This document shows, one piece after another, positions 23,530-31,414 of a stretch of 64,000 bases of DNA. The position numbers were made by a program, and so were the translations under genes. Source of the stretch: Olsenella timonensis (lineage in GTDB: Bacteria; Actinomycetota; Coriobacteriia; Coriobacteriales; Atopobiaceae); NCBI RefSeq assembly GCF_900119915.1, contig NZ_LT635455.1, positions 124,001-188,000 of the forward strand, in the 5' to 3' direction. Under the pieces are notes generated by a model. The model searched no databases. It had not been told where the DNA came from and saw only the letters and a list, made by a program, of their open reading frames with translations. Positions within the stretch are counted from its first letter, which is position 1. Each line of letters opens with the position of its first letter.

Positions 23530-25119
23530 ATGAGCGAGGCTACCCCCAGGCAGTTCGTGGCGGTTCTTGACTTTGGCGCCCAGTACGGGCAGCTGATCGC
23601 ACGCCGCGTGCGTGACCTGCACGTCTACTCAGAGATCGTCCCGTGCGACATTCCCGCCGACGAGCTCGCCGCCATGGGCCCCTCCGCCCTGATCCTCTCC
23701 GGAGGCCCGGCGAGCGTCTACGCCGACGATGCCCCGACCGTCGACCCCGCCATCTTCGACCTGGGGCTGCCGGTTCTGGGCTTCTGCTACGGGCACCAGA
23801 CCATGGCCGTGGCGCTGGGCGGCGAGGTCGCGCACTCCGAGGTGGGCGAGTACGGCCCGGCGCAGATTACACGTAGCGGCGAGTCCGAGCTGCTTGCGGG
23901 CACGCCCGAGGAGCAGACCGTGTGGATGAGCCACCGCGACGCCGTGAGCCGCGTGCCCGAGGGGTTTGTCGTGACGTCAGCGACCGACGTGTGCCCGGTG
24001 GCGTCCATGGAGTGTGCCGAGCGCAGGTTCTTCTCGACGCAGTTCCACCCCGAGGTGCGCCACACCGAGTACGGCCGCAGGCTGCTGGAGAACTTCCTCT
24101 TTGGTGTCTGCGGGCTTGAGGCCACGTGGACGATGGACAACATCATCGACGAGAAGGTCGCGGAGATCCGCGCCCAGGTGGGGGACCGCAAGGTGATCCT
24201 GGGCCTCTCCGGCGGCGTGGACTCCAGCGTGGTGGCCGCGCTCGTGCACCGCGCCATCGGCGACCAGCTCACCTGCGTCTTCGTGAACCACGGCATGCTG
24301 CGCAAGGGCGAGCCCGAGATGGTGGAGGAGGTTTTCCGCGACCAGTTCCAGGTGCCGCTCGTGCACGTGCACGCCGAGGAGCGCTACGCCCGCCTGCTCG
24401 CCGGCGTGACCGAGCCCGAGGAGAAGCGTCGCAGGATCGGCTCGGAGTTCTGGAAGGTCTTCTTCGACGAGGCGCAGAAGATCGGCGGCGTGGAGATGCT
24501 CGCGCAGGGCACCATCTACCCCGACATCATCGAGTCCGGCGCGCGCAAGACGGGCGGCAAGGCGTCCACGATCAAGAGCCACCACAACCTGATCCCGTTC
24601 CCCGAGGGCGTGCACTTTGACCTGATCGAGCCGCTCGACCACTTCTTCAAGGACGAGGTGCGCGAGCTGGGCGTGGCGCTGGGGCTGCCGGACCGCATGG
24701 TCTACCGTCAGCCGTTCCCGGGCCCGGGTCTGGCGATTCGCATCATCGGCGAGGTGACGCCCGAGAAGCTGGAGATTCTGAAGGACGCCGACGCGGTCGT
24801 GCGCGAGGAGCTCGACGCCTACAACGAGCGCCTCTTCGAGGAGACGGGCGAGCGCAACTCCGAGCACAGCTGCTGGCAGTACTTTGCCGTGCTGCCGGAC
24901 ATTCGCTCCGTGGGCGTGATGGGCGACGAGCGGACGTATGCGCGCCCGGTGATCGTGCGCGCCGTGGAGAGCTCCGACGCGATGACCGCGGACTGGGCGA
25001 AGCTGCCGTATGACGTGCTTGGCCGCATCTCCAGCCGCATCGTGGCCGAGGTCCCCGGCGTGAACCGCGTGGTCTACGATGTCACGCCCAAGCCGCCGGC
25101 GACAATCGAGTGGGAATAA
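23530..25119 (+). CDS. guaA: GMP synthase (glutamine-hydrolysing), full length
   Basis: The protein has 529 residues and makes GMP from XMP, ATP and glutamine. The N-terminal class I glutaminase has VLDFGAQYGQLIARRVR, the GFCYGHQ nucleophile elbow and FHPEV. The ATP-pyrophosphatase has LGLSGGVDSSVVAAL, and the C-terminal dimerisation domain contains RQPFPGPGLAIRI and ends PPATIEWE. GAAAGAGAAGAGG precedes ATG 23530. A second GMP synthase lacking the glutaminase lies at 60573-61559. Confidence 0.98.
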   Translation: MSEATPRQFVAVLDFGAQYGQLIARRVRDLHVYSEIVPCDIPADELAAMGPSALILSGGPASVYADDAPTVDPAIFDLGLPVLGFCYGHQTMAVALGGEVAHSEVGEYGPAQITRSGESELLAGTPEEQTVWMSHRDAVSRVPEGFVVTSATDVCPVASMECAERRFFSTQFHPEVRHTEYGRRLLENFLFGVCGLEATWTMDNIIDEKVAEIRAQVGDRKVILGLSGGVDSSVVAALVHRAIGDQLTCVFVNHGMLRKGEPEMVEEVFRDQFQVPLVHVHAEERYARLLAGVTEPEEKRRRIGSEFWKVFFDEAQKIGGVEMLAQGTIYPDIIESGARKTGGKASTIKSHHNLIPFPEGVHFDLIEPLDHFFKDEVRELGVALGLPDRMVYRQPFPGPGLAIRIIGEVTPEKLEILKDADAVVREELDAYNERLFEETGERNSEHSCWQYFAVLPDIRSVGVMGDERTYARPVIVRAVESSDAMTADWAKLPYDVLGRISSRIVAEVPGVNRVVYDVTPKPPATIEWE

Positions 25120-25126
25120 ATTTCGC

Positions 25127-25206
25127 CTGATTTTCTCCAAAACTGGCTCTGTTACGGCCTTATTTTCGCCATCTTGTGCGAAAATAAGGCCGTATCCATT
25201 TTAGGG
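25127..25206 (+). repeat. hairpin element, copy 1 (guaA 3' end / ATPase leader)
   Basis: A perfect 17-bp inverted repeat (25153-25169 with 25178-25194; TACGGCCTTATTTTCGC arm, 8-base loop) is flanked by sequence that recurs at 48271-48352. Its arms differ between copies by compensating changes, so the stem is kept. It may end guaA transcription and may also be a leader of the ATPase gene that begins 23 bases after its arm. Confidence 0.6.
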
Positions 25207-25217
25207 GAGGAGCTTGC

Positions 25218-26519
25218 ATGGAACGATTCCTCATGGATGAGCTCGTTGCCTGGAAGGACAGGCCCCGCCGCAAGCCGCTCATCCTCAACGGTGCGCGCCA
25301 GGTGGGCAAGACGTGGCTGCTCAAGGAGTTCGGCAGGACGCAGTTCGAGAACGTCGCGTACGTGAACCTCGACGACAACCCAAGGATGCGCGAGCAGTTC
25401 GAGCTGGGCTACGACATCCCGCGCATCGTCTCGGCCATCCAGTTCGAGACGGGGGAGGTCGTGTCCGAGGGCGGCACCCTCATCGTCCTCGACGAGATCC
25501 AGGCGTGCCCGAAGGCGCTCACCTCCCTCAAGTACTTCTGCGAGGACGCGCCCGGGTACGCGGTGGCTGCGGCCGGCTCGCTTCTGGGCATCACCGTGCA
25601 CGAGGGAAGCGGGTACCCCGTCGGGAAGGTGAATACGCTTGACCTTTATCCCCTTAGCTTTCGGGAGTTTCTTGTCGCAACGGGGAACCGGACGCTCTGC
25701 GACCTCATCGACACGGGAGACACGAGCCTCATCAACGGCTTCTCAAGCAAGTTCGTTCCGCTCCTCCGCCAGTACTACTACGTCGGGGGGATGCCGGAGG
25801 CGGTGAGCGTCTTTCTTGAGCGAGGTCTCTTGGAGGATGCGCGTGAGGTGCAGCTTGAGGTCCTGCGCGGCTACGAGCGCGACATCTCGAAGCACCTGAG
25901 CAGGACCGAGACCGAGTACGCGCTCGCCGCGTGGCGGTCGATCCCGTCCCATCTCGGGAGGGAGAACAAGAAGTTCGTGTTCAGCCACATTGCTTCGGGT
26001 GCGCGGGCACGGAACTACCAGGCGGGCATCACGTGGCTCACGCAGGCCGGCATCACGACTCTCGTCCGCAGGATCTCGAAGCCTGGCATCCCTTTGGCCC
26101 CCTATGCTGACGATACGGCCTTCAAGCTCTTCCTTGTGGACGTCGGCCTGTTGGGCGCGATGGCGGGGCTCGACAAGGAGACGGTCGTCGGGGGCAGCGA
26201 GATCTTCGAGGAGTTCAAGGGCTCCCTCACCGAGCAGTACGTCTGCCAGCAGCTCGTTTCCGACTGCGGGCTCACGCCGTACTACTGGTCGGCCGAGAAC
26301 TCTTCAGGAGAGATCGACTTCCTGGCGCAGGGGCCGAATAGCGCCTACGCCATCGAGGTGAAGGCGGAGGAGAACCTGCGCGCCAAGAGCCTCCGGGCGT
26401 TCAAGGGCGCCCACCCGGAGATCAAGTCCGTTCGCTTCAGCCTGTCGGGCTACCGCGAGCAGGACTGGATGAGGAACGTCCCGCTGCACGCGATGTCAAA
26501 CATGGGGTTGTGGGGATAG
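25218..26519 (+). CDS. AAA_14/DUF4143 ATPase
   Basis: The protein has 433 residues. LILNGARQVGKTWLLKEFG (P-loop 24-32) and LIVLDEIQACPKAL (Walker B) are followed by the family's AAGSLLGI and LYPLSFREFL segments. The C-terminal DUF4143 half has EIDFLAQGPNSAYAIEVKAEE, a D-x(n)-E-x-K pattern like PD-(D/E)xK nucleases. These ATPases are common in actinobacterial and gut genomes, often near mobile DNA; their function is not established. The ATG follows GGGGAGGAG. Two related loci lie within 5 kb. Confidence 0.88.
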   Translation: MERFLMDELVAWKDRPRRKPLILNGARQVGKTWLLKEFGRTQFENVAYVNLDDNPRMREQFELGYDIPRIVSAIQFETGEVVSEGGTLIVLDEIQACPKALTSLKYFCEDAPGYAVAAAGSLLGITVHEGSGYPVGKVNTLDLYPLSFREFLVATGNRTLCDLIDTGDTSLINGFSSKFVPLLRQYYYVGGMPEAVSVFLERGLLEDAREVQLEVLRGYERDISKHLSRTETEYALAAWRSIPSHLGRENKKFVFSHIASGARARNYQAGITWLTQAGITTLVRRISKPGIPLAPYADDTAFKLFLVDVGLLGAMAGLDKETVVGGSEIFEEFKGSLTEQYVCQQLVSDCGLTPYYWSAENSSGEIDFLAQGPNSAYAIEVKAEENLRAKSLRAFKGAHPEIKSVRFSLSGYREQDWMRNVPLHAMSNMGLWG

Positions 26520-26736
26520 GCCGAGCAATGTGATGGTCTGCGTGACTGTTTACGGGGAGGCGGCAATGGTCGTAGGGCCGGAGATGGGGCATGCAGTGAT
26601 TTGAGCGGGACGTGTTTAGCGTGACAGCATTTTGAGCCGGGCGTCTCTGTGGCACAAGACACTTCTATTGAGAAGAAATGCCGCATACGGCAAAACTGCT
26701 CAATAGAACCGACTTGGAAACCAAGATGAGGTACGC

Positions 26737-27021
26737 GTGGAAATCGGGCATGACCAATACCTCAACAGACTCAACGGGCTTCTGCGCATGAGAAACGTCG
26801 ACGTGTGCGTGACGGGGGGGGGCAACTCGAAGCTCCTCTCGCATGACGTCATGACGGAGTTCCGGGGCCGCGGGGACGAGGTTCGAATACGGCCGTTGTC
26901 CTTCTCCGAGTTCATGCAAGGCTCCGGCGGCGACCGCTACCAGGGCTGGGCCGAGTACGCGGTGCGCGGAGGCATGCCGCTCGCTCGCGTGGCCCCGTAT
27001 CAAAAGGGCATCACGATATAG
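26737..27021 (+). pseudogene. fragment of another AAA_14/DUF4143 ATPase
   Basis: The 94-residue frame contains the middle of the family: RNVDVCVTGGGNSKLLSHDV, EFRGRGDEVRIRPLSFSEFM and YAVRGGMPLA. The P-loop and the whole DUF4143 domain are missing and no ribosome site precedes the frame. It is a remnant of a third ATPase gene, distinct in sequence from both intact copies. Confidence 0.8.
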
Positions 27022-27093
27022 AGACACCCCCGTGTCCTCCTACGTGAGGGGCAGGCGCACCACAAAGACGCTGCCCAGGAGAAGGCGGTGCCG

Positions 27094-27462
27094 TCACTCG
27101 ACGATTTCGTATCCCGCGCGCTCGAGAATGTCCAGCGCCCTCTGGTAGCTCTCCTTCTTCACCAGAACGTAGTCGGTGTTGTAGGTCGAGATGGCAAAGA
27201 TCGAGATGCCGTTCCCCGCCAGTGTCTCCGCGATGCCGGCCAGTATCCCGATGAGAGGGAAGTTCAGCATCCCTTGGATGCGGAAGCCCCTCCACCTGTC
27301 GTCTCGCTCAACAACGTTCGACGGGACATCGCCGGTGGCGCATACCAGGGAGTTCTCTTCATCCGTCTTGCCGATGAAGCTGTACTCTGCGCTCAGATCT
27401 ACCAGCGAGTAGTCCTCCACCTTGCATACGGAGAACTCCCGATCGAGCTCCTTCGGCTTCAT
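27094..27462 (-). CDS. ACT-domain protein
   Basis: The protein has 122 residues with two ACT-like halves. The second is clear: FPLIGILAGIAETLAGNGISIF then YNTDYVLVKKESYQRALDIL, the beta-alpha-beta pattern of aspartokinase-type (CASTOR-like) ACT domains. Such proteins usually bind an amino acid. GGAGGGG precedes ATG 27462; the longer frame lacks a site. It lies 117 bases downstream of the EamA permease on the same strand, so an amino-acid-linked pairing is possible but unproven. Confidence 0.8.
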   Translation of the reverse strand: MKPKELDREFSVCKVEDYSLVDLSAEYSFIGKTDEENSLVCATGDVPSNVVERDDRWRGFRIQGMLNFPLIGILAGIAETLAGNGISIFAISTYNTDYVLVKKESYQRALDILERAGYEIVE

Positions 27463-27579
27463 GGCGCCTGCCCCTCCTGCATTCCGATTCCGCCCTTTCC
27501 CCTTAGATAATCGCATTGTCCCCGCCGGCTGCGGCATCCGACCGAACGTTCGGAGGCCGCAGCTGCCTCATTGGCGCGG

Positions 27580-28542
27580 CTATGCCGTCGGCCTCTGCGC
27601 ACGAGCCCCTCTCAGCGCGGGCACTTGCGCGAGGCACACGCCGGCGAGGATAACGACCACGCCCAGCCATTCGATGACACCGAGGGGCTCGCCAAGCACG
27701 ATCATGGCGATGAGAAGGCCGGCGGGGAGCTCGGCGGCCGCCATGACGGTGGAGAGGCCGGCGGGCAGGTGCGGGGAGCCCAGGCCGAAGAGCAGCACCG
27801 GGCACATGAGGCCGAAGAATCCCGCTACGGCGGCAAAGGGCAGGATGCCCTGGAAGACGACGCCGGAGACGAGGTAGTTGGGACACACAGTGAGCGACAT
27901 GATGCCCGCGCCGAGGCACACGATGACGCCTCGCTGCTCGTTGGAGCAGCTAGCCTTGACCTTGCCAGAAAACGTGACGAACAGAGAGCAGGTCACAGCC
28001 GCTCCGAGGGCACAGACGAGGGCGACGGGGTCGTAGCCGGCGAGCCCTGTTTTGTAGACGCCGCTTGCGAACACGGTGCCGAACACGATGACCGCGGCCG
28101 AGGCGATTTCGAGGGGCTTGGGCGCCCGCCGCGTTATGATGGTCTGCCAGATGAGTCCCATCCAGGTGAACTGGAACAGCAGCGTGAGCGCTACGGGTGC
28201 GGGGAGCACGCTCATGGCGTAGCAGTACAGGATCGAAGTGGTGCAGGTTAGGGCGCCAAGCCCCATGAGTTTGAGCGCCTGCGTGCCCGTAAGGCGAACC
28301 AAGCGCCCGCCGCGCGCCAGTTTCACAGCCGTTGCAAGTACGAAGAACAGGCAGCCGAACCACGCCTGGCTCGCCACCACCTGCGCGGAGGTAAAGCCTG
28401 CTGCGTAAGCAAGCTTGTACGTGGTTGCCATCGCGCCATAACAGGCCCCGCCGGCAAATACCTGCAGGGCGGCCGTAACCTGGCGATGCTGCGAAGACGA
28501 GGCGTCCGTAGATGGCGTTTGCGAATTGATTGCGCTTCCCAT
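27580..28542 (-). CDS. EamA/DMT-family permease
   Basis: The protein has 320 residues with ten predicted membrane helices in two EamA repeats. The second ends PAGLLIAMIVLGEPLGVIEWLGVVVILAG, the typical helix 9-10 motif. DMT permeases export amino acids or other small metabolites. The start at 28542 follows GGGAGGGAG. A 170-base leader with a strong terminator-like hairpin separates it from a good promoter, so expression is probably attenuated. Confidence 0.88.
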   Translation of the reverse strand: MGSAINSQTPSTDASSSQHRQVTAALQVFAGGACYGAMATTYKLAYAAGFTSAQVVASQAWFGCLFFVLATAVKLARGGRLVRLTGTQALKLMGLGALTCTTSILYCYAMSVLPAPVALTLLFQFTWMGLIWQTIITRRAPKPLEIASAAVIVFGTVFASGVYKTGLAGYDPVALVCALGAAVTCSLFVTFSGKVKASCSNEQRGVIVCLGAGIMSLTVCPNYLVSGVVFQGILPFAAVAGFFGLMCPVLLFGLGSPHLPAGLSTVMAAAELPAGLLIAMIVLGEPLGVIEWLGVVVILAGVCLAQVPALRGARAQRPTA

Positions 28543-28644
28543 GTTCTCTCCCTCCCGCGCCCCGCCTCGCGCGGGGCATGGCTTCGTACGTTTCGAGCTG
28601 TCGGAAGAGAGACCATGCGGTTGGCGACCGCCGACAAAGAAAAG

Positions 28645-28673
28645 GCCACGCGACCGAAGCTCGGTTGCGTGGC
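28645..28673 (-). terminator. attenuator hairpin in the EamA leader
   Basis: On the minus strand GCCACGC-ACCGA pairs with TCGGT-GCGTGGC around a short loop, followed by CTTTTCTTTG. It lies between the promoter and the EamA start, so it would stop transcription unless an antiterminator forms. A second short stem (GCCCCGC/GCGGGGC) lies just before the ribosome site. Confidence 0.6.
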
Positions 28674-28723
28674 AAAAAGGTGGCTTGCGCCCAGAAAAGT
28701 CCACACGTTTTTAGACGGACTAA

Positions 28724-28751
28724 ATTGTCGAGGGTTCTTCGAAAATGTCAA
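28724..28751 (-). promoter_or_regulatory. sigma-70-type promoter for the EamA gene
   Basis: On the minus strand TTGACA (28751-28746), 16 bases, GACAAT (28729-28724). Transcription would start near 28717, giving a leader of about 175 bases. Confidence 0.6.
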
Positions 28752-28779
28752 GCAGGAATGGTCGGATCGCCCTCGGCTC

Positions 28780-28807
28780 TTGACAGCGCTGACGTTGAGG
28801 CCATAAT
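28780..28807 (+). promoter_or_regulatory. sigma-70-type promoter for the nitroreductase gene
   Basis: TTGACA (28780-28785), 16 bases, CATAAT (28802-28807). It is divergent from the EamA promoter, with 28 bases between the -35 boxes, and gives a leader of about 115 bases. The 386-base gap 28543-28928 holds only these regulatory parts. Confidence 0.6.
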
Positions 28808-28928
28808 GGGTCTCGAAAATCGCAGCGGCTTTTTCCGGATACCGTCATCTTTTCGCCGCTCGCCTGCCTCTGGCAGACGGGCGGCCTTTCTATATAGACA
28901 GCACCAGCGGGAGAAAGGACATGACATC

Positions 28929-29450
28929 ATGGCGAACGACCTTATCGACCTCATCAAGACGCGTCGCAGCGTGCGATCATACACGGCGGAGCCCGTGCCG
29001 GAGGAGCTGCTCGATCAGGTGCTCGAGGCGGGCACCTTCGCGCCCACCGGCGGCGGCCATCAGTCTCCGGTAATCGTGGCGGTGACCAACCCCGAGACCA
29101 GCGAGCGCCTGCGTCGGCTCAACGCCGCCGTCATGGGCAGGGACACCGACCCGTACTATGGCGCCCCGGTCATCGTGGTCGTGCTCGCCGACGGCGGACG
29201 CGGCACCTTCGTTGAGGACGGTTCCTGCGTGCTGGAGAACCTCATGCTCGCGGCGCATGCCCTGGGGCTCGCCAGCTGCTGGATCCACCGCGAGCGTGAG
29301 GTCTTCGACAGCGCGGAGGGCAAGGCGCTCCTCAGGGAGTGGGGCCTGCCCGAGACGCTGCGCGGCGTGGGCGCCATCGCCTTGGGATACGCCGCGGGGC
29401 CCGAGGGCGCGGCCGCCCCGCGCAAGGACGGCTATGTTGTGCGCATCTAG
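28929..29450 (+). CDS. nitroreductase-family flavoprotein
   Basis: The protein has 173 residues. LIDLIKTRRSVRSYTAEPVP is the conserved FMN-binding N-terminus, LEAGTFAPTGGGHQSPV the second FMN loop, and ALGLASCWIHREREV the helix with the C-terminal FMN contact. The enzymes reduce nitro compounds, quinones or flavins with NAD(P)H in the cytoplasm; the natural substrate is unknown. ATG 28929 follows GAGAAAGGA. Codon use matches the host. Confidence 0.9.
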   Translation: MANDLIDLIKTRRSVRSYTAEPVPEELLDQVLEAGTFAPTGGGHQSPVIVAVTNPETSERLRRLNAAVMGRDTDPYYGAPVIVVVLADGGRGTFVEDGSCVLENLMLAAHALGLASCWIHREREVFDSAEGKALLREWGLPETLRGVGAIALGYAAGPEGAAAPRKDGYVVRI

Positions 29451-29529
29451 CAGGATTTGGTCTTGCCAGAGGCGTCCGTCCTCCTCGGCGGGAATGCAAG
29501 CCGCTCGGAAGCTGTCGAGCGAACATCGG

Positions 29530-29657
29530 CGTTGAGTTCATATTGAGTTCAACTCAAGTGCTCGAAAACTGCCAGATTCTGGCGAATAGGGGGACACCGA
29601 TACACCACGTAGACGAGAGGCTATGGAAGTGCACGATTTGATTACTGAATGGGAGTA
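29530..29657 (+). repeat. dispersed ~125-bp repeat, copy A
   Basis: It starts GTTGAGTTCATATTGAGTTC and contains ACACCACGTAGACGAGAGGC, then GATTACTGAATGGGAGT. It is the most diverged of three direct copies (others at 40524 and 48136). It occupies the 310-base gap between the nitroreductase and the second DUF4143 ATPase; no gene is seen there. Confidence 0.75.
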
Positions 29658-29728
29658 GGAAATTCGGCAGTTATGGGGGTATAAATCGTCTTTTTTGCTA
29701 GAAATACCCCGATAAACTTGATATTTGC

Positions 29729-29761
29729 TATACTGGCTCCAGTCGAGAGATTGGGGCCAGT
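29729..29761 (+). promoter_or_regulatory. -10 box and start-proximal hairpin of the second ATPase
   Basis: TATACT (29729-29734) is followed by CTGGCTCC and GGGGCCAG, which pair in 7 of 8 positions directly before ATG 29762. A further inverted pair GGGGTAT/ATACCCC lies just upstream. The mRNA would begin in or near the hairpin, which could limit translation. Confidence 0.4.
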
Positions 29762-31033
29762 ATGCGTTTGTTCGAGCGCGAGGACTATCTCGAGAAGATC
29801 CGCGGGTTCTACCACGACGACGGCGTGATCAAGGTCCTCACCGGGGTCCGCCGGTGCGGCAAGTCGTGCCTGATGCAGACCATCGCCGAGGAGCTCAGGG
29901 CCACGGGGGTGCAGGAGGACCACATCATCTACCTCGACCTCGACCGGTACGGCTTCCGTTCCGTGAAGACGCCGGACCAGCTCGAGGCGCTGATTGAGCC
30001 CGTGCTCAAGATTGACGGCATGAAGTACCTCTTCATCGACGAAATCCAGAACGTCGAGGGCTTCGAGGAGGTGGTGAACGAGTTTCGCACCGAGGGCGGA
30101 TTCTCCATCTTCATCACCGGGTCGAACTCCTACCTGCTCTCCGGCGAACTCGCCACTAAGCTGACGGGGCGCTACGTCGAGTTCGAGGTGCAGACGCTCA
30201 GCTTCAAAGAGTATCGCGAGATGAAGCGCTTCCTTGGGCAGGCGGTCGACCCCAACCCTGTGGCCGAGCTTGACCGCTACATCCTCGAGGGCGGCTTTCC
30301 CAAGGCGCTCGACTACCCCAGGATGGCGGACAAGCGCGCGTACGTGCGCTCCGTCATCAAGGAGATCTTCGAGAAGGACATCCGCCGGCGCGTGAAGGTG
30401 AAGAACGTCTCGGTCTTCAACCAGGTGCGCGACTACGTCATCAACAACTTCGGCGCGACGACCTCGCTCACGAACATCCAATCCGACCTCGAACGGCAGG
30501 GCGTCCGCATCAAGCGCGAGACGCTCAACCGCTACCTCCAGATACTCGAGGACGCCAAGATTATCAACAAATGCGCGCGCTTCGACATGAAGTCGCGCAA
30601 GTCGCTCAAAGGCGAGCAGAAGTATTATCTCGCTGATTTGAGCTTCTACTTCGCGCTCAACACGGACAATCGCATCAACTACGGGCCGGTGCTGGAGAAC
30701 ATCGTCTACAGCTACGCGAGGAGCCTGGGTTATGAGGTGAGCGTGGGGCGCATCGGCAAGCTCGAGTGCGACTTCGTCATGCGCTCGCCTGAGATGGAGT
30801 ACGCCTACGTGCAGGTGGCGATGACCATCATGAACGACCGGAAGACCGAGGACCGTGAGTACCGCCCGCTCGAGCAGATACGGGACAGCTGGCCCAAGTT
30901 CGTCATCACGCGCAATGACCCCCCCATCCAGCACCGCAGTGGCATTGTGCACGAGAACGTGACAGAGCTGATCGGGGAAGGGCGGACGTTCGGGGTGGCG
31001 CAGCGGGACGCTTCGGCGGGAGCAGACTACTAG
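29762..31033 (+). CDS. AAA_14/DUF4143 ATPase, second copy
   Basis: The protein has 423 residues. VLTGVRRCGKSCLMQTI carries the P-loop, YLFIDEIQNVEGFEEVVN the Walker B, and FITGSNSYLLSGELATKLTG and LSFKEYREMKRFLG follow, all typical of the family. In the C-terminal domain the position equivalent to EVK reads VQVAMTI, so the putative nuclease triad is incomplete, unlike the copy at 25218. It is a different subfamily from that copy, so this is not a recent duplication. Repeat copy A lies immediately upstream. Confidence 0.88.
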   Translation: MRLFEREDYLEKIRGFYHDDGVIKVLTGVRRCGKSCLMQTIAEELRATGVQEDHIIYLDLDRYGFRSVKTPDQLEALIEPVLKIDGMKYLFIDEIQNVEGFEEVVNEFRTEGGFSIFITGSNSYLLSGELATKLTGRYVEFEVQTLSFKEYREMKRFLGQAVDPNPVAELDRYILEGGFPKALDYPRMADKRAYVRSVIKEIFEKDIRRRVKVKNVSVFNQVRDYVINNFGATTSLTNIQSDLERQGVRIKRETLNRYLQILEDAKIINKCARFDMKSRKSLKGEQKYYLADLSFYFALNTDNRINYGPVLENIVYSYARSLGYEVSVGRIGKLECDFVMRSPEMEYAYVQVAMTIMNDRKTEDREYRPLEQIRDSWPKFVITRNDPPIQHRSGIVHENVTELIGEGRTFGVAQRDASAGADY

Positions 31034-31044
31034 GAAGCTGCTCT

Positions 31045-31205
31045 TACCTACTCGGCCCTTTTCTTACCCGCGCCAATTGCTTAGCAGGCGGCACGTCATG
31101 GAGCCGAACTGCGGGCTTTTATTCTGATGATGGCCGGGCTGTGCGCTGGCTGCCCTTATCCACACCAACCTACTCGGACTTACTCTCATCTACTCGGAAT
31201 GAAGG
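31045..31205 (+). repeat. ACTCGGA-rich repeat, left copy
   Basis: This segment has CTACTCGGCC, then CTTACCCG, GGCACGTCATG, CTGCGGGCTTTT, GGCCGGGCTG and two CTACTCGGA units. The same order recurs, diverged, at 36249-36405. It fills most of the 381-base gap 31034-31414. The frame open at 31215 on the plus strand runs antisense into the next gene and is not credible. Confidence 0.5.
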
Positions 31206-31414
31206 GCAGGGCAGGTGAGAGGCTTAAGTGCGCTAGAGCTTTTGAACAACGATGACATTCATGCTCCGACATTGCTCGGCAGCGAGTTGCCGGCCGCTTT
31301 TCGTACAGTTTCGCTTATGGAATTGCCGACAAACCCCTTGCGTTTCTTAGAGCGCATCAGTGCTTATTGTCGGAACAACGTTGTTGGCAGCTGGCGCTTG
31401 TCCCTCAATGTCGC

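Noticed and set aside
26520-27021. Possible complete third ATPase gene
   Set aside because: P-loop and DUF4143 parts are missing; annotated as a fragment.
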